Shown piece after piece: positions 53,166 through 63,103 of a stretch of DNA of 64,000 nt. Below the pieces are notes generated by a model. That model was not told where the DNA came from, did no database searches, and worked only from the letters and a program-made list of their open reading frames with translations. Positions within the stretch are counted from its first letter, which is position 1; every line of letters begins with the position of its first letter. Both the position numbers and the translations under genes were made by a program. The DNA comes from an uncultured Anaerolineae bacterium (GTDB lineage: Bacteria > Chloroflexota > Anaerolineae > Aggregatilineales > Phototrophicaceae), in assembly GCA_934216615.1 (NCBI GenBank), contig CAKQCB010000004.1:62001-126000 (forward strand), written 5' to 3'.

Positions 53166-53591
53166 ATGGCTAAGAAAGTCAAAGCAGTATTGACCTTGCA
53201 GCTTCCAGCAGGCAAGGCAAACCCAGCGCCCCCCGTTGGGCCGGCGTTGGCACAACACGGCATCAACATTATGATGTTCTGCAAGGAATACAATGCGCGT
53301 ACCTCTAACCGGATGGGCGAAATTGTTCCTGCGGAAATCACTGTTTTTGCTGACGGTTCATTCAAGTTCGAACTCAAAAGCCCTCCAACTGGCTTCTTAG
53401 TTTTGCGCGCTGCAGGCTTACAAAAAGGCTCTGCAACCCCTAACTCTGTCAAAGTTGGCAAGATTACCCGCAAGCAAGTGCAGGAAATCGCTGAAATCAA
53501 ACTCAAGGATATGAATACATCCAAGATGGATTCGATCATGCGTCAAATCGAAGGTACTGCCCTCAACATGGGTGTTGAAGTCGTCGATTAG
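53166..53591 (+). CDS. rplK: 50S ribosomal protein L11
   Basis: 141 residues, the usual length. Contains the conserved [20 protein letters not shown] and [20 protein letters not shown] near the N-terminus, and the RNA-binding C-terminal domain ([15 protein letters not shown] at the end). It binds 23S rRNA at the GTPase-associated centre. It is followed by rplA in the classical order. Confidence 0.96.
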   Translation: MAKKVKAVLTLQLPAGKANPAPPVGPALAQHGINIMMFCKEYNARTSNRMGEIVPAEITVFADGSFKFELKSPPTGFLVLRAAGLQKGSATPNSVKVGKITRKQVQEIAEIKLKDMNTSKMDSIMRQIEGTALNMGVEVVD

Positions 53592-53675
53592 TTTTTTGCT
53601 GGTACGCCAGCACGTTGAACTACAAATTTAAGTATGTGGGAGGGTGAAAAGCCCGTCATACCACAGGAGAATGAA

Positions 53676-54371
53676 ATGGCATACGGAAAACGTTACCTGA
53701 ACGCGCTGAAAGAATACGATGTTACTAAACGGTATTCTTTAGAAGAAGCGCTCGGCATTGCGAAGAAATTGGCAAATGCTAAATTTGACGAGACGATTGA
53801 ATTGCATATCCGTCTCGGCATTGACCCCCGCCACAGCGACCAACAAGTGCGCAGCACCGTTTTGCTGCCTCATGGTCTGGGCAAAACAGTGCGTGTTTTG
53901 GTCTTCGCTGAAGGTGAAGATGCACGCGCCGCCGAAGCTGCTGGTGCGGATATTGTTGCGGATGATGAAGTCATCAACCGCATTATGAAAGAAAATTACC
54001 TCGACTTCGAAGCGACATTGGCTGTTCCAAGCGTGATGCCCAAGGTCGGTCGTTTAGGCCGTATCCTCGGTACACGTGGTTTGATGCCGAACCCCAAGAC
54101 TGGGACGGTGGTTCAACCTGAAGACTTGGCTCGCGCAGTGCAAGAACTCAAGGCGGGTCGTGTTGAATTCCGTAACGACAAGACTGGGAACCTGCACGTC
54201 GCCGTTGGTAAAGCCAGCTTTGACGCTGAAAAACTTGTTGAAAATGCCCGCGCAATCGTTGACGCAGTCAACCGTGTGAAACCCACCGGTGTGAAAGGCG
54301 TGTACATCAAGCGTGTGAGCACCTCATCAACAATGAGTCCCGGCGTTAATGTTGACTTGAGCTTGAGCTAA
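53676..54371 (+). CDS. rplA: 50S ribosomal protein L1
   Basis: 231 residues from ATG 53676, with AGGAG about 7 bases upstream. Family motifs are ETIELHIRLGIDPRHSDQQV, RSTVLLPHGLGKTVRVLVFA, GRILGTRGLMPNPKTGTV and VEFRNDKTGNLHVAVGKASF. It binds the L1 stalk of 23S rRNA and can repress its own operon. It is followed by a strong terminator, so rplJ, rplL and rpoBC do not continue here. Confidence 0.96.
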   Translation: MAYGKRYLNALKEYDVTKRYSLEEALGIAKKLANAKFDETIELHIRLGIDPRHSDQQVRSTVLLPHGLGKTVRVLVFAEGEDARAAEAAGADIVADDEVINRIMKENYLDFEATLAVPSVMPKVGRLGRILGTRGLMPNPKTGTVVQPEDLARAVQELKAGRVEFRNDKTGNLHVAVGKASFDAEKLVENARAIVDAVNRVKPTGVKGVYIKRVSTSSTMSPGVNVDLSLS

Positions 54372-54402
54372 ACAGACAGCTTTTCCATTTTCACACACGA
54401 AT

Positions 54403-54437
54403 AAAGCCCTTCTCGGGAATCCTGAGAAGGGTTTTTA
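54403..54437 (+). terminator. Rho-independent terminator after rplA
   Basis: CCCTTCTC (54407-54414) pairs with GAGAAGGG (54424-54431), followed by TTTTTATTT. Strong. Confidence 0.85.
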
Positions 54438-54510
54438 TTTAGGATAGAATGGGGTTTCCCCTACAACGCTATCTACAGCAAATCTAGTTTTTATTTCTTT
54501 GAGTTGATAA

Positions 54511-55554
<1,044 letters not shown>

Positions 55555-55627
55555 TAACGGCGTGGGGTAACCGCCCGCGCTCTAGAAACCATTGCATCAG
55601 TGTGGATGCAGCAAGTGAGCAATTATC

Positions 55628-57517
55628 ATGACGATCACTCAAGGACAAATGATCGGCCCGTACCGTGTCATCAGCCAAATTGGCACCGGTGGCATGGCAA
55701 CGATTTACAAAGCCTATCATGAACGTTTAGATCGTGATGTCGCGATCAAGATCATGCACCAAGTATTTTTGGCAAACCCCAATTTCCGCGCACGTTTTGA
55801 ACGTGAAGCGCAAATTGTGGCGCGTCTCGAACATCCGTATATCGTCCCGATTTACGATTATTCGGAGTTTAACGACCAACCGTATTTGGTGATGAAATTT
55901 ATCGAAGGCGATACTCTGAAAGGCCGTTTAGAAAAGGCCACTGGGGTCCTGCCTTCCGCTGAAATCATCCACATTTTGAGCGAGGTTGCGGGCGCTTTAG
56001 ATTATGCCCATGCGCAGGGTGTTCTGCACCGCGACATCAAACCGTCGAATATTTTATTGGATCAACAATGGCAGGCGTATATCACCGATTTCGGTTTGGC
56101 GCGCATGCGTCAAGTCGGCGAAACGACCTTGAGCGCCGATGTCCTTTTAGGCACGCCGTTCTACATTTCCCCCGAACAAGCACAGGGCAAAACGGATCTC
56201 ACCCATCATACGGATTTGTATTCGTTGGGGGTGGTGATGTATCAGATGGTCGTAGGGCGCGTTCCTTTTTCCTCAGACACGCCCTATGCCGTGATCCATG
56301 ATCACATCTATACTCCGCTTCCATCCGCTTCGCAGATGAACCCTGCCATCAGTAAAAACGTGGAAGCTGTCCTGAATAAAGCGCTCGCCAAAGCGCCAGA
56401 AGATCGGTTTAATACCGCGTTGGAGATGGTGCAAGCCTTGTCCGCTGCATTGCAAGGGCAAGCCCCTGTTCAGCCCAAAGAAAGCCATATCGAGGACTTT
56501 GAAGGCACTATCCTCTTAACAGACCCGTTTGACTTGGTGAAAGAAAAACCTTCAAGTGAGAATTCATTCACTTTTCAAGCCGAACGCCGTTCAGAGATCG
56601 ACGCGCCTCGTCCGCCGACTCGTAAAAGCCACGCTGAATATGACAGCAACGGGCGTATGGTGGAAGCATCCATCGACTTTAAAAACATGGGCGAACAGAT
56701 ACGCACCGCGTTTACCAATGTCGGTGAAGGCTTGGGCTGGATCAAACATAACGATGATGAAATTGCCGTGTATGAAGACGTCGATATGATTCGCCGTCGC
56801 GTTGAGCAGGAATACAACAAAAAGCGCGAATTTAATATGCACTTGATCGCCTATGTCTTCGGCATCATTCTGATGTGGGTGATCTATTTTCTGATTACGT
56901 CTGACCCCTCCAACGATTTAGATTTTCCGTTCCCTGCCATTGTGATGATGGGTTGGGGCGCTGGCCTTTTAGCGCACTGGTTGGAGACCTTCTATCAAAC
57001 CGGAAAAAGAGCCGCAAAACGCCTCACCGCGGTACGCGAAGAATTGGGCAGTCTTTATGGGCCGGATTGGTCATACGTCCCCAAACCAGAACTGCGCAAA
57101 GTGCGTAAAAGAGTGGTGGAAAAGTTTGATAAACGACGTGAATTCATCACCCACTTGGGCGTATACCTCGTCATCAACGTGATGATGTGGATGATCTTTG
57201 CGCTCACTAGGGACAGCATGGATGAAATATTCGCATGGCCATTGATCGTGAACTTAGGCTGGGGCATTGGTCTGGCAGCGCATGCCGTAGAAACCTTCAG
57301 CTTTGGCAACCGTGAACGCGCCATCAGCCAAGCTATCAATCGAGAATTGAGCGACAGCCAAGCCAGCGGTAAACTCAAAAACGAAGACCGTGATTATTCG
57401 GCCTATCAAACCCAACATGAAGTACCCATTCGGCTGAACAGCGATGGCGAATTCACCGACTCCTTTTTAAATGAACTTGAAGACGAATATTCACAAGATA
57501 GAGCGAATCGACAATGA
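55628..57517 (+). CDS. PknB-like Ser/Thr kinase with two C-terminal 2TM domains
   Basis: 629 residues. The kinase domain is at 1-270: GTGGMATIYKAYHERLDRDV (P-loop and start of the Lys strand), VAIKIM with the catalytic Lys, HRDIKPSNILL, DFGLARM (DFG) and GTPFYISPEQAQGKTDLTHH (APE-like). From about residue 390 there are two copies of a 2TM domain. Each begins with a basic coiled segment (VEQEYNKKREFNMHLIAYVF; VVEKFDKRREFITHLGVYLV) and ends with WGAGLLAHWLETF or WGIGLAAHAVETF. The protein is therefore a membrane-anchored kinase of unknown input. It overlaps tmk by 4 bases. Confidence 0.9.
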   Translation: MTITQGQMIGPYRVISQIGTGGMATIYKAYHERLDRDVAIKIMHQVFLANPNFRARFEREAQIVARLEHPYIVPIYDYSEFNDQPYLVMKFIEGDTLKGRLEKATGVLPSAEIIHILSEVAGALDYAHAQGVLHRDIKPSNILLDQQWQAYITDFGLARMRQVGETTLSADVLLGTPFYISPEQAQGKTDLTHHTDLYSLGVVMYQMVVGRVPFSSDTPYAVIHDHIYTPLPSASQMNPAISKNVEAVLNKALAKAPEDRFNTALEMVQALSAALQGQAPVQPKESHIEDFEGTILLTDPFDLVKEKPSSENSFTFQAERRSEIDAPRPPTRKSHAEYDSNGRMVEASIDFKNMGEQIRTAFTNVGEGLGWIKHNDDEIAVYEDVDMIRRRVEQEYNKKREFNMHLIAYVFGIILMWVIYFLITSDPSNDLDFPFPAIVMMGWGAGLLAHWLETFYQTGKRAAKRLTAVREELGSLYGPDWSYVPKPELRKVRKRVVEKFDKRREFITHLGVYLVINVMMWMIFALTRDSMDEIFAWPLIVNLGWGIGLAAHAVETFSFGNRERAISQAINRELSDSQASGKLKNEDRDYSAYQTQHEVPIRLNSDGEFTDSFLNELEDEYSQDRANRQ

Positions 57518-58170
57518 GCCAGTTTGCCTTGTTTGCAGTGATTGAAGGGTTAGATGGCGCGGGTAAAAGTGAGCTATTGCGACAGCTCACCCATCACCTT
57601 CAACCCGTTTTGGGGGATGGATTCAAAACGACTTTTGAGCCGAATCAATACTTTGAACAAGGCCAAGCAATTCGGGATGTTCTCGCCAAACGAGTCACGG
57701 TCACATCGCGTGAATTGGCCGAGATGTTTGCACAAAATCGTAAGGCGCACAACCAACAACTCATCGTCCCTTTTTTAGACGGCGCAACTGCCGAACAACC
57801 GCGCGTTCTATTGTGTGATCGATATTACCTTTCTTCGCTGGTGTACCAATCTACGCCAGATTTTACGATGGATCAGGTTTGGGAACTGAATCGTTTTGCC
57901 CGCCCACCGCATATCACCTTGTTCTTAGAAGCGGATATGGAGACGTGTTATCAGCGCATGGGGCATCGTGGTGGTGATCGTGAATTGTTTGAAACCAACC
58001 TGAATGTGATGCGCGATAAATACGAGCAAGCGATCCAGTTTTTGAGACAACGAGACGAACATATCACGTTTATCGATGCGAATAAGTCCGTCCCTGAAGT
58101 CTTGCAACAAGCGATTTCGGTTTTACAGCAGTACGCTCCAGCCGATGTCAAAATCCCCGCAGTGGTGTGA
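57514..58170 (+). CDS. tmk: thymidylate kinase-like protein
   Basis: 218 residues. It would phosphorylate dTMP to dTDP. The P-loop is FAVIEGLDGAGKSELLRQL, the phosphate- and base-binding segment is RVLLCDRYYLSSLVYQSTPD (the DRY motif), and the lid region is near GHRGGDRELFETNLNVM. The lid is followed by a C-terminal helix. Some divergence from typical TMK means a deoxynucleoside kinase of the same fold is not excluded. Translation is coupled to the kinase gene upstream (ATGA overlap). Confidence 0.83.
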   Translation: MSQFALFAVIEGLDGAGKSELLRQLTHHLQPVLGDGFKTTFEPNQYFEQGQAIRDVLAKRVTVTSRELAEMFAQNRKAHNQQLIVPFLDGATAEQPRVLLCDRYYLSSLVYQSTPDFTMDQVWELNRFARPPHITLFLEADMETCYQRMGHRGGDRELFETNLNVMRDKYEQAIQFLRQRDEHITFIDANKSVPEVLQQAISVLQQYAPADVKIPAVV

Positions 58171-58569
58171 CCTCGTTATTGGCGGATAGGGCATGCCCTG
58201 TCCATACAGTGTTGCGAGACGTGCGTTTCTCGCCCTCTCCTCACGGTGAGGTGCCCTTCCAAACTCTACCTAGACAGCGCCCTCAAACCCGCATATACTG
58301 ATCTTCATTGGACTTTTATGACCCTTCAGAATCCTGTAGTGAGGTGCAATGATGGACAGTTTAAATTTTCTTTTCTAGCTCTTATTGTTATTTAACAATT
58401 TGAGTATACAATGTTCATTAATGGTCTTAAAACGTAGTAAATTCACTGTCAAAGTTTGCTTACCCTTATCCTTGATGGGGATGTTAAATCTTTGTCCGCC
58501 TGTTTCCTTTTTGAATTGCCCCCTTCTAATTGATCCAGTGACTGTTTCAGCAAGATGTAGGATGGTGCA
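58171..58569. other. intergenic region with one repeat module
   Basis: 58182-58256 holds a decayed copy of the dispersed repeat (GGGCATGCCC palindrome; CTCTCCTCACGGTGAGGTGC). The remaining 300 bp are AT-rich with no convincing gene. A 76-residue frame on the minus strand (58375-58605) was considered and left out. Confidence 0.6.
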
Positions 58570-59598
58570 ATGACACATATTTCCCCAGCGCCTATCGAGA
58601 TTCATAACGCGACGCTCATTGATCTTCCCCTAGTTCGGCGTTTAACCGAACGTGGAGTGATTTTAGAGAGCGAGTTGAGTTATACGCGGGAAGTGACGGT
58701 TGGGACGCAGACGACATGGTTGGCAAACTTAATCCTTCCCCAGCGTTCGGTGTGTACGCTGGTCGCAAAGTCGGGCAAATTAGCGACAGTTGCCCATCTA
58801 CGTTTTAAAACTGACGATCACTTAGCGCAAATTGTGATGTTAGCGCCCAACTTAGAAGAGGATGTCAACGACACCCTTCTAATGCACTTACTTGATGGCA
58901 TCGCCGTAGAAAGTGGACGACGGGGCGCGCATATCTTGACAGCCGAAGTGAATGAAAACAGCCCTCTCTTTGTCACAATGCGCCAATCTGGTTTTGCTGT
59001 GTACGCACGGCAGGAGATTTGGCGTTTGCAAGGAACCGTCAATGAAGTTCCTGCGTTGAGTGGTGAACTCGCACAGGAAACCGATGATGACACGATGGAT
59101 ATCCAGCTTTTATACAGCAACATCGTGCCACGGCTTGTTCAGCCGATCACCGTCCCGTCGCGGGATAGTGATGGGTGGGTCTACCGTCTAGGAGGACGTG
59201 TCCAAGGATACATTGCTGTGTCTGAGGGCAAACGGGGCATTTACTTGATGCCGTTCCTGCATCCTGACAGCTTAGGCAGGGAAGCAGTCGCCATTATTGC
59301 GAATGCTATTCAACTAATTCAAAAATCGGGACGCACGCCCGTCTATGTCTGCGTGCGGCGTTATCAAGATTGGTTGGTCGATGCTTTACGTGATCTCGGC
59401 TTCACCCAATGGGAAAATCAAGCCGTCATGGTTCGTCACATCACCGCTGGAGTACGCCAACCGCGTTTTGCTACGTTTGAGCGCGTTTTAGAAGCCATTC
59501 CAAATGCTATACAAACGCCTATCACGCGTATCAATAAAATCGTATCGGTCATCAGACAGCAGATTGATAAAAAGATAGGTTCATGGAACGTAGGATAA
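58570..59598 (+). CDS. GNAT-like acetyltransferase-fold protein
   Basis: 342 residues. Two GNAT-like segments seem to be present: residues 1-155 (IEIHNATLIDLPLVRRLTER ... HILTAEVNENSPLFVTMRQS, GFAVYARQEIWRLQG) and 170-310 (GGRVQGYIAVSEGKRGIYLM ... TPVYVCVRRYQDWLVDALRD, LGFTQWENQAVMVRHI). Both end with the xLGF/xSGF-type strand typical of GNAT domains. The substrate is not known. The gene overlaps the following R3H-ATPase gene by 16 bases, so the two are translated together and may act in one process. Confidence 0.7.
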   Translation: MTHISPAPIEIHNATLIDLPLVRRLTERGVILESELSYTREVTVGTQTTWLANLILPQRSVCTLVAKSGKLATVAHLRFKTDDHLAQIVMLAPNLEEDVNDTLLMHLLDGIAVESGRRGAHILTAEVNENSPLFVTMRQSGFAVYARQEIWRLQGTVNEVPALSGELAQETDDDTMDIQLLYSNIVPRLVQPITVPSRDSDGWVYRLGGRVQGYIAVSEGKRGIYLMPFLHPDSLGREAVAIIANAIQLIQKSGRTPVYVCVRRYQDWLVDALRDLGFTQWENQAVMVRHITAGVRQPRFATFERVLEAIPNAIQTPITRINKIVSVIRQQIDKKIGSWNVG

Positions 59599-61268
59599 CT
59601 GACGACATTCAAGAGTTAAAACGAGTTCTTCCCACGCACCTTACCAATAAGTTGGACGAACTAGGCAAGACAGATGAATTATTGGAAATTGTTCTAGACT
59701 TAGGACGACTTCCAACCGCGCGCTTCATTGGTGGAGAGCAAAATCTCGCAGACCATGAGGTGACGCGCACTGAACTCGATTCTATCGTTGCGGGCATCGG
59801 CATATTTGATGCGGATAACCGCGCCGGAATCGAACGAACTTTGCATCGTATCTCGGCGATTCGTAACCGCCGTAATGAAGTAGTAGGGCTTACCTGTCGT
59901 GTGGGTCGTGCTGTTTACGGGACAATTGATATTATTCAAGACCTCGTAGAGAGCGGACAAAGCATTTTGATGTTAGGCCCGCCGGGGGTGGGTAAAACCA
60001 CCATGCTCCGCGAAGCGGCGCGGGTATTAGCAGAATCTCGCCGTGTAGTCATCGTCGATACCTCAAACGAAATCGGCGGTGATGGTGATGTCCCGCATCC
60101 AGCGATTGGTAAGGCGCGTCGGATGCAGGTTTCACACCCAGAGAAACAGCATGAAGTGATGATTGAAGCGGTTGAAAACCACAACCCCGAAGTCATCGTC
60201 ATTGATGAAATTGGCCGTGAATTAGAAGCAACTGCGGCACGCACCATCGCGGAACGCGGTGTTCAATTGGTCGGCACTGCTCACGGGAATGCGCTCGAAA
60301 ATTTGATGCTCAATCCCACCCTGTCGGACTTGGTCGGCGGGATTCAATCCGTCACCCTTTCCGACGAAGAAGCGCGGCGGCGTGGCACCCAAAAGACGGT
60401 GTTAGAACGCCGTGCGCCACCGACATTCGATGTGTTGATTGAAATTCAAACGCGCGATTCGTTGGTGGTTCATGAAGATGTGGCGGCGGCAGTCGATAAT
60501 GTTTTACGCGACCGTCCCGCTCAGATCGAACATCGTAAGCGCGACGGCAACGGTGAAATTAGCGTGGAAACTTCAGAGGTGGAACGTACCATCAACGAAC
60601 GTAACCGCGAACGTGAACGCGAGTCAGAAGATCGTGGGCGCTACCGCCGTAATGGTCGTGGAAATGATCGTGAACGCGGTCAGCGTCGTGATTATGGAAC
60701 CCCTCTGCGCCCTGTCAACAGCGTTGCAGACAATAACCCAAGTGCAGGCTCTAACTTGAATAATGGGGTGAGCGGCGTTCAGAATGGTCGCCTCACGCTG
60801 GTGAAAATCTATGCCTATGGGGTGGCGCGCAATCGTCTCTTACAAGCGGCTCGCCGTTTGCATGTCCCTGTACAGGTGATTGATGACGAGGACGAGGCCG
60901 ATATGATCTTGACGCTCAAGAATTATTATCGCCGTCGCCCCAAACTCATCATTGATGCCGAACGAAGCGGGACACCGATTTATGTTCTGCGGGCAAACAC
61001 CGTATCCCAAATGGAAACGTTCTTGATGGATATTTTCGAGGAGGGTGAAGACGCGAAGACGTCCGACCCTTTTGGGGTGGCGATGAGAGAGGCTAAAGAG
61101 GCCATTTTGCAGGTGCAAGCCGGTCAACGTTATATCGACCTCACGCCACAAACCTCACTCATCCGCCGTAAACAGCACGAACTGGCGCGCCGCGCACATT
61201 TAGATTCGCACAGTCAAGGGAATGAACCTTCACGGCATGTGCGTATTCAACGACGCGAAACTGCGTAA
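59583..61268 (+). CDS. R3H-domain AAA ATPase (SpoIIIAA/Ycf45-like)
   Basis: 561 residues. The AAA core (about 100-290) is of the SpoIIIAA/Ycf45 type: ILMLGPPGVGKTTMLREAAR (Walker A), VVIVDTSNEIGGDGDVPHPA, IVIDEIGRELEATAARTIAE (Walker B) and VGTAHGNALENLMLNPTLSD. A low-complexity RE/RG-rich spacer (about 338-375) follows, then a predicted alpha/beta region (LVKIYAYGVARNRLLQAARR) and a C-terminal R3H-like motif (RRKQHELARRAHL). Similar proteins occur in cyanobacteria, plastids and Chloroflexota; the function is unknown but nucleic-acid binding is likely. It starts inside the GNAT gene. Confidence 0.9.
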   Translation: MERRITDDIQELKRVLPTHLTNKLDELGKTDELLEIVLDLGRLPTARFIGGEQNLADHEVTRTELDSIVAGIGIFDADNRAGIERTLHRISAIRNRRNEVVGLTCRVGRAVYGTIDIIQDLVESGQSILMLGPPGVGKTTMLREAARVLAESRRVVIVDTSNEIGGDGDVPHPAIGKARRMQVSHPEKQHEVMIEAVENHNPEVIVIDEIGRELEATAARTIAERGVQLVGTAHGNALENLMLNPTLSDLVGGIQSVTLSDEEARRRGTQKTVLERRAPPTFDVLIEIQTRDSLVVHEDVAAAVDNVLRDRPAQIEHRKRDGNGEISVETSEVERTINERNRERERESEDRGRYRRNGRGNDRERGQRRDYGTPLRPVNSVADNNPSAGSNLNNGVSGVQNGRLTLVKIYAYGVARNRLLQAARRLHVPVQVIDDEDEADMILTLKNYYRRRPKLIIDAERSGTPIYVLRANTVSQMETFLMDIFEEGEDAKTSDPFGVAMREAKEAILQVQAGQRYIDLTPQTSLIRRKQHELARRAHLDSHSQGNEPSRHVRIQRRETA

Positions 61269-61291
61269 ATAACATCTGCCCAAAGCAGAAT

Positions 61292-61331
61292 AAAAAAAGA
61301 CCTTCTCGAATGTTTGAGAAGGTCTTTTTTT
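61292..61331. terminator. bidirectional terminator between converging genes
   Basis: AAAAAAAGACCTTCTC (61292-61307), 8-base loop, GAGAAGGTCTTTTTTT (61316-61331). The arms have both an A and a T tract, so it works on both strands. Confidence 0.85.
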
Positions 61332-61342
61332 GGAGTGGCGAC

Positions 61343-62761
61343 TTAATCAGCGGCGACGGCGATACGCTGTTTCTCTTGCGCCAGCCACTCTAACATCTCG
61401 TTGATGCGGGTGAATTTGACGCGTGGACGGGTAGGAGAGCTTTCTGCACCGCGTCGCTGTTCTTCACGATCCAACAATTTCCAATCGTGAAAGTCAATGT
61501 ATTGAACCCCACGCGCTTGAAGCAGTGCGTCGATGCCGGCGAGATCGTGAGTCGGTTGGTGTAAAAGACCTGCGTTCCAGTCTGCCAGTAAGGTATTCGC
61601 GGTTTCGACAGAATCCGGTCGGTTGGTGCCGATGATGCCCGACGGCCCGCGCTTGATCCATCCCGCGACATACAACCCGTATAAGGGGTTCTCATTCTCT
61701 AAGAGGATCGCCCGTCCCGCTTGGTTCGGGATCACCGCCCGTTTTTCATCAAAGGGGACGTCACGCAGAGCAACGCCTTGATACCCAATCGAACGGAAGA
61801 CCAAGCCTACGGGCAGGGTTTCTGTCTCACCCGTTGGGCGGGGACGTTGTGCGCCCGTCTCATCTTGGATCAAAGCATTCTTCGCTAACTTGATGCCTTC
61901 AACACTCGTTTCGCCTAAGAGTTCGAGTGGGGATTCTAAAAACAGGAAATGCACCCGCCGTGATTTGCCTTGTAAGGGTTGTTCTGCAAAACCGCGCAGG
62001 ATAGCAACGTTACGGCCTGCGGTCTTATCCGTGAGCAAGCTGGCTTCGCTCACCGGGTCTAGGGTGACATCTTCTTCACTGACAATCGGCTCTGCATCGA
62101 TTAACTGGCCGAATTCTTTAATTTCAGGGGTGGTGAAGGCGGCCTGCGCCGGCCCACGCCGACCAATTACGTAGATGTCCTGAATCTTGCTGGCGCGTAA
62201 GGCATCCAACGCATAATCCGCAATATCAGTGACGGCGAGTTCTTCTGGCGTACTCGCGAGGATTCGGGCGACATCCATCGCCACGTTGCCATTACCAATC
62301 ACGGCGACGGCGGACGTATTCAAATCAAACTGATAATCGCGATAATCCGGATGTCCGTTATACCAACCTACAAATTCGGTTGCCGCATGGCTTCCAAGCA
62401 GGTTTTCCCCTGTGATGCCTAATTGACGGTCGGTTTGTGCGCCCACCGCAAAAATGATGGCGTGAAAGACTGTTTTTAAGTCGGCAAGGGTGATGTCTTT
62501 TCCAAACGTGACGTTGCCACGATAGCGGAAACGCGGGTTGTTGGCGATTTCATCATACGTTTTTGTCACAGACTTGATCTTGGCATGGTCGGGCGCAACG
62601 CCACCGCGCACAAGCCCAAACGGGGTTGGCAGGCGCTCAAACATTTCAATTTCTACGACGGGTTGAGTTTGTTTCAAAAGATGATCTGCCGCATAAAAAG
62701 CAGAGGGGCCAGAACCGATAATTGCGACACGCAATGTTGAATTATCCAAAGGGGCGACCAT
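61343..62761 (-). CDS. fprA: ferredoxin/adrenodoxin-NADP+ reductase, FprA-type
   Basis: 472 residues. FAD-containing enzyme of the glutathione-reductase superfamily. The FAD motif is VAIIGSGPSAFYAADHLLKQ near residue 12. LPTPFGLVRGGVAPDHAKIK is highly characteristic of adrenodoxin-reductase-like FprA proteins, and AVIGNGNVAMDVARILA is the NADP motif. The C-terminal WIKRGPSGIIGTNRPDSVET is also typical. It transfers electrons between NADPH and ferredoxin-type carriers. No ferredoxin gene is adjacent. It is a single-gene unit ending at the terminator 61292-61331. Confidence 0.92.
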   Translation of the reverse strand: MVAPLDNSTLRVAIIGSGPSAFYAADHLLKQTQPVVEIEMFERLPTPFGLVRGGVAPDHAKIKSVTKTYDEIANNPRFRYRGNVTFGKDITLADLKTVFHAIIFAVGAQTDRQLGITGENLLGSHAATEFVGWYNGHPDYRDYQFDLNTSAVAVIGNGNVAMDVARILASTPEELAVTDIADYALDALRASKIQDIYVIGRRGPAQAAFTTPEIKEFGQLIDAEPIVSEEDVTLDPVSEASLLTDKTAGRNVAILRGFAEQPLQGKSRRVHFLFLESPLELLGETSVEGIKLAKNALIQDETGAQRPRPTGETETLPVGLVFRSIGYQGVALRDVPFDEKRAVIPNQAGRAILLENENPLYGLYVAGWIKRGPSGIIGTNRPDSVETANTLLADWNAGLLHQPTHDLAGIDALLQARGVQYIDFHDWKLLDREEQRRGAESSPTRPRVKFTRINEMLEWLAQEKQRIAVAAD

Positions 62762-63103
62762 AAACCGTGACTAAAATCCATCTCAATGAACAACTATCTT
62801 AAGTATACATCCCCTTATGAACAGAAAATGGGTCATTTGTCATCAATAGATAGATTATATTGCACAAACTTCATCCCCATTGATGCGTTGTGAGGTGCTT
62901 TTCAACTTCACGTGTTGCGCTAACGCTGAGCCGTCCTCCCAAATTTTTATAGTGTTCAAGCCAAACTTACAGCTTCAAAATATCAACAAGTTGATTGTCC
63001 TCGAAATTTGTGTTACCGGATTCACCCTCACTATAATTCTCGTATATTATTGTTGGAGTTCATCTTCGATGATACGAAAAATTTAAATTAGGAAGTGCTC
63101 TCA
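62762..63103. other. intergenic region upstream of the STAND gene
   Basis: 342 bp. 62889-62940 is a truncated copy of the dispersed repeat (GTGAGGTGCTTTTCAACTTC ... GCTGAGCCGTCCTC). The remaining AT-rich 150 bp probably hold the promoter of the gene at 63104; GGAAG lies at about 63092. Confidence 0.6.

Noticed and set aside
58375..58605. 76-residue minus-strand frame between tmk and the GNAT gene
   Set aside because: The sequence hints at a fragment of some mobile-gene product (KDKGKQTLTVNLLRFKTINE), but I could not name a family. It overlaps the start of the GNAT gene and lacks a clear ribosome site.
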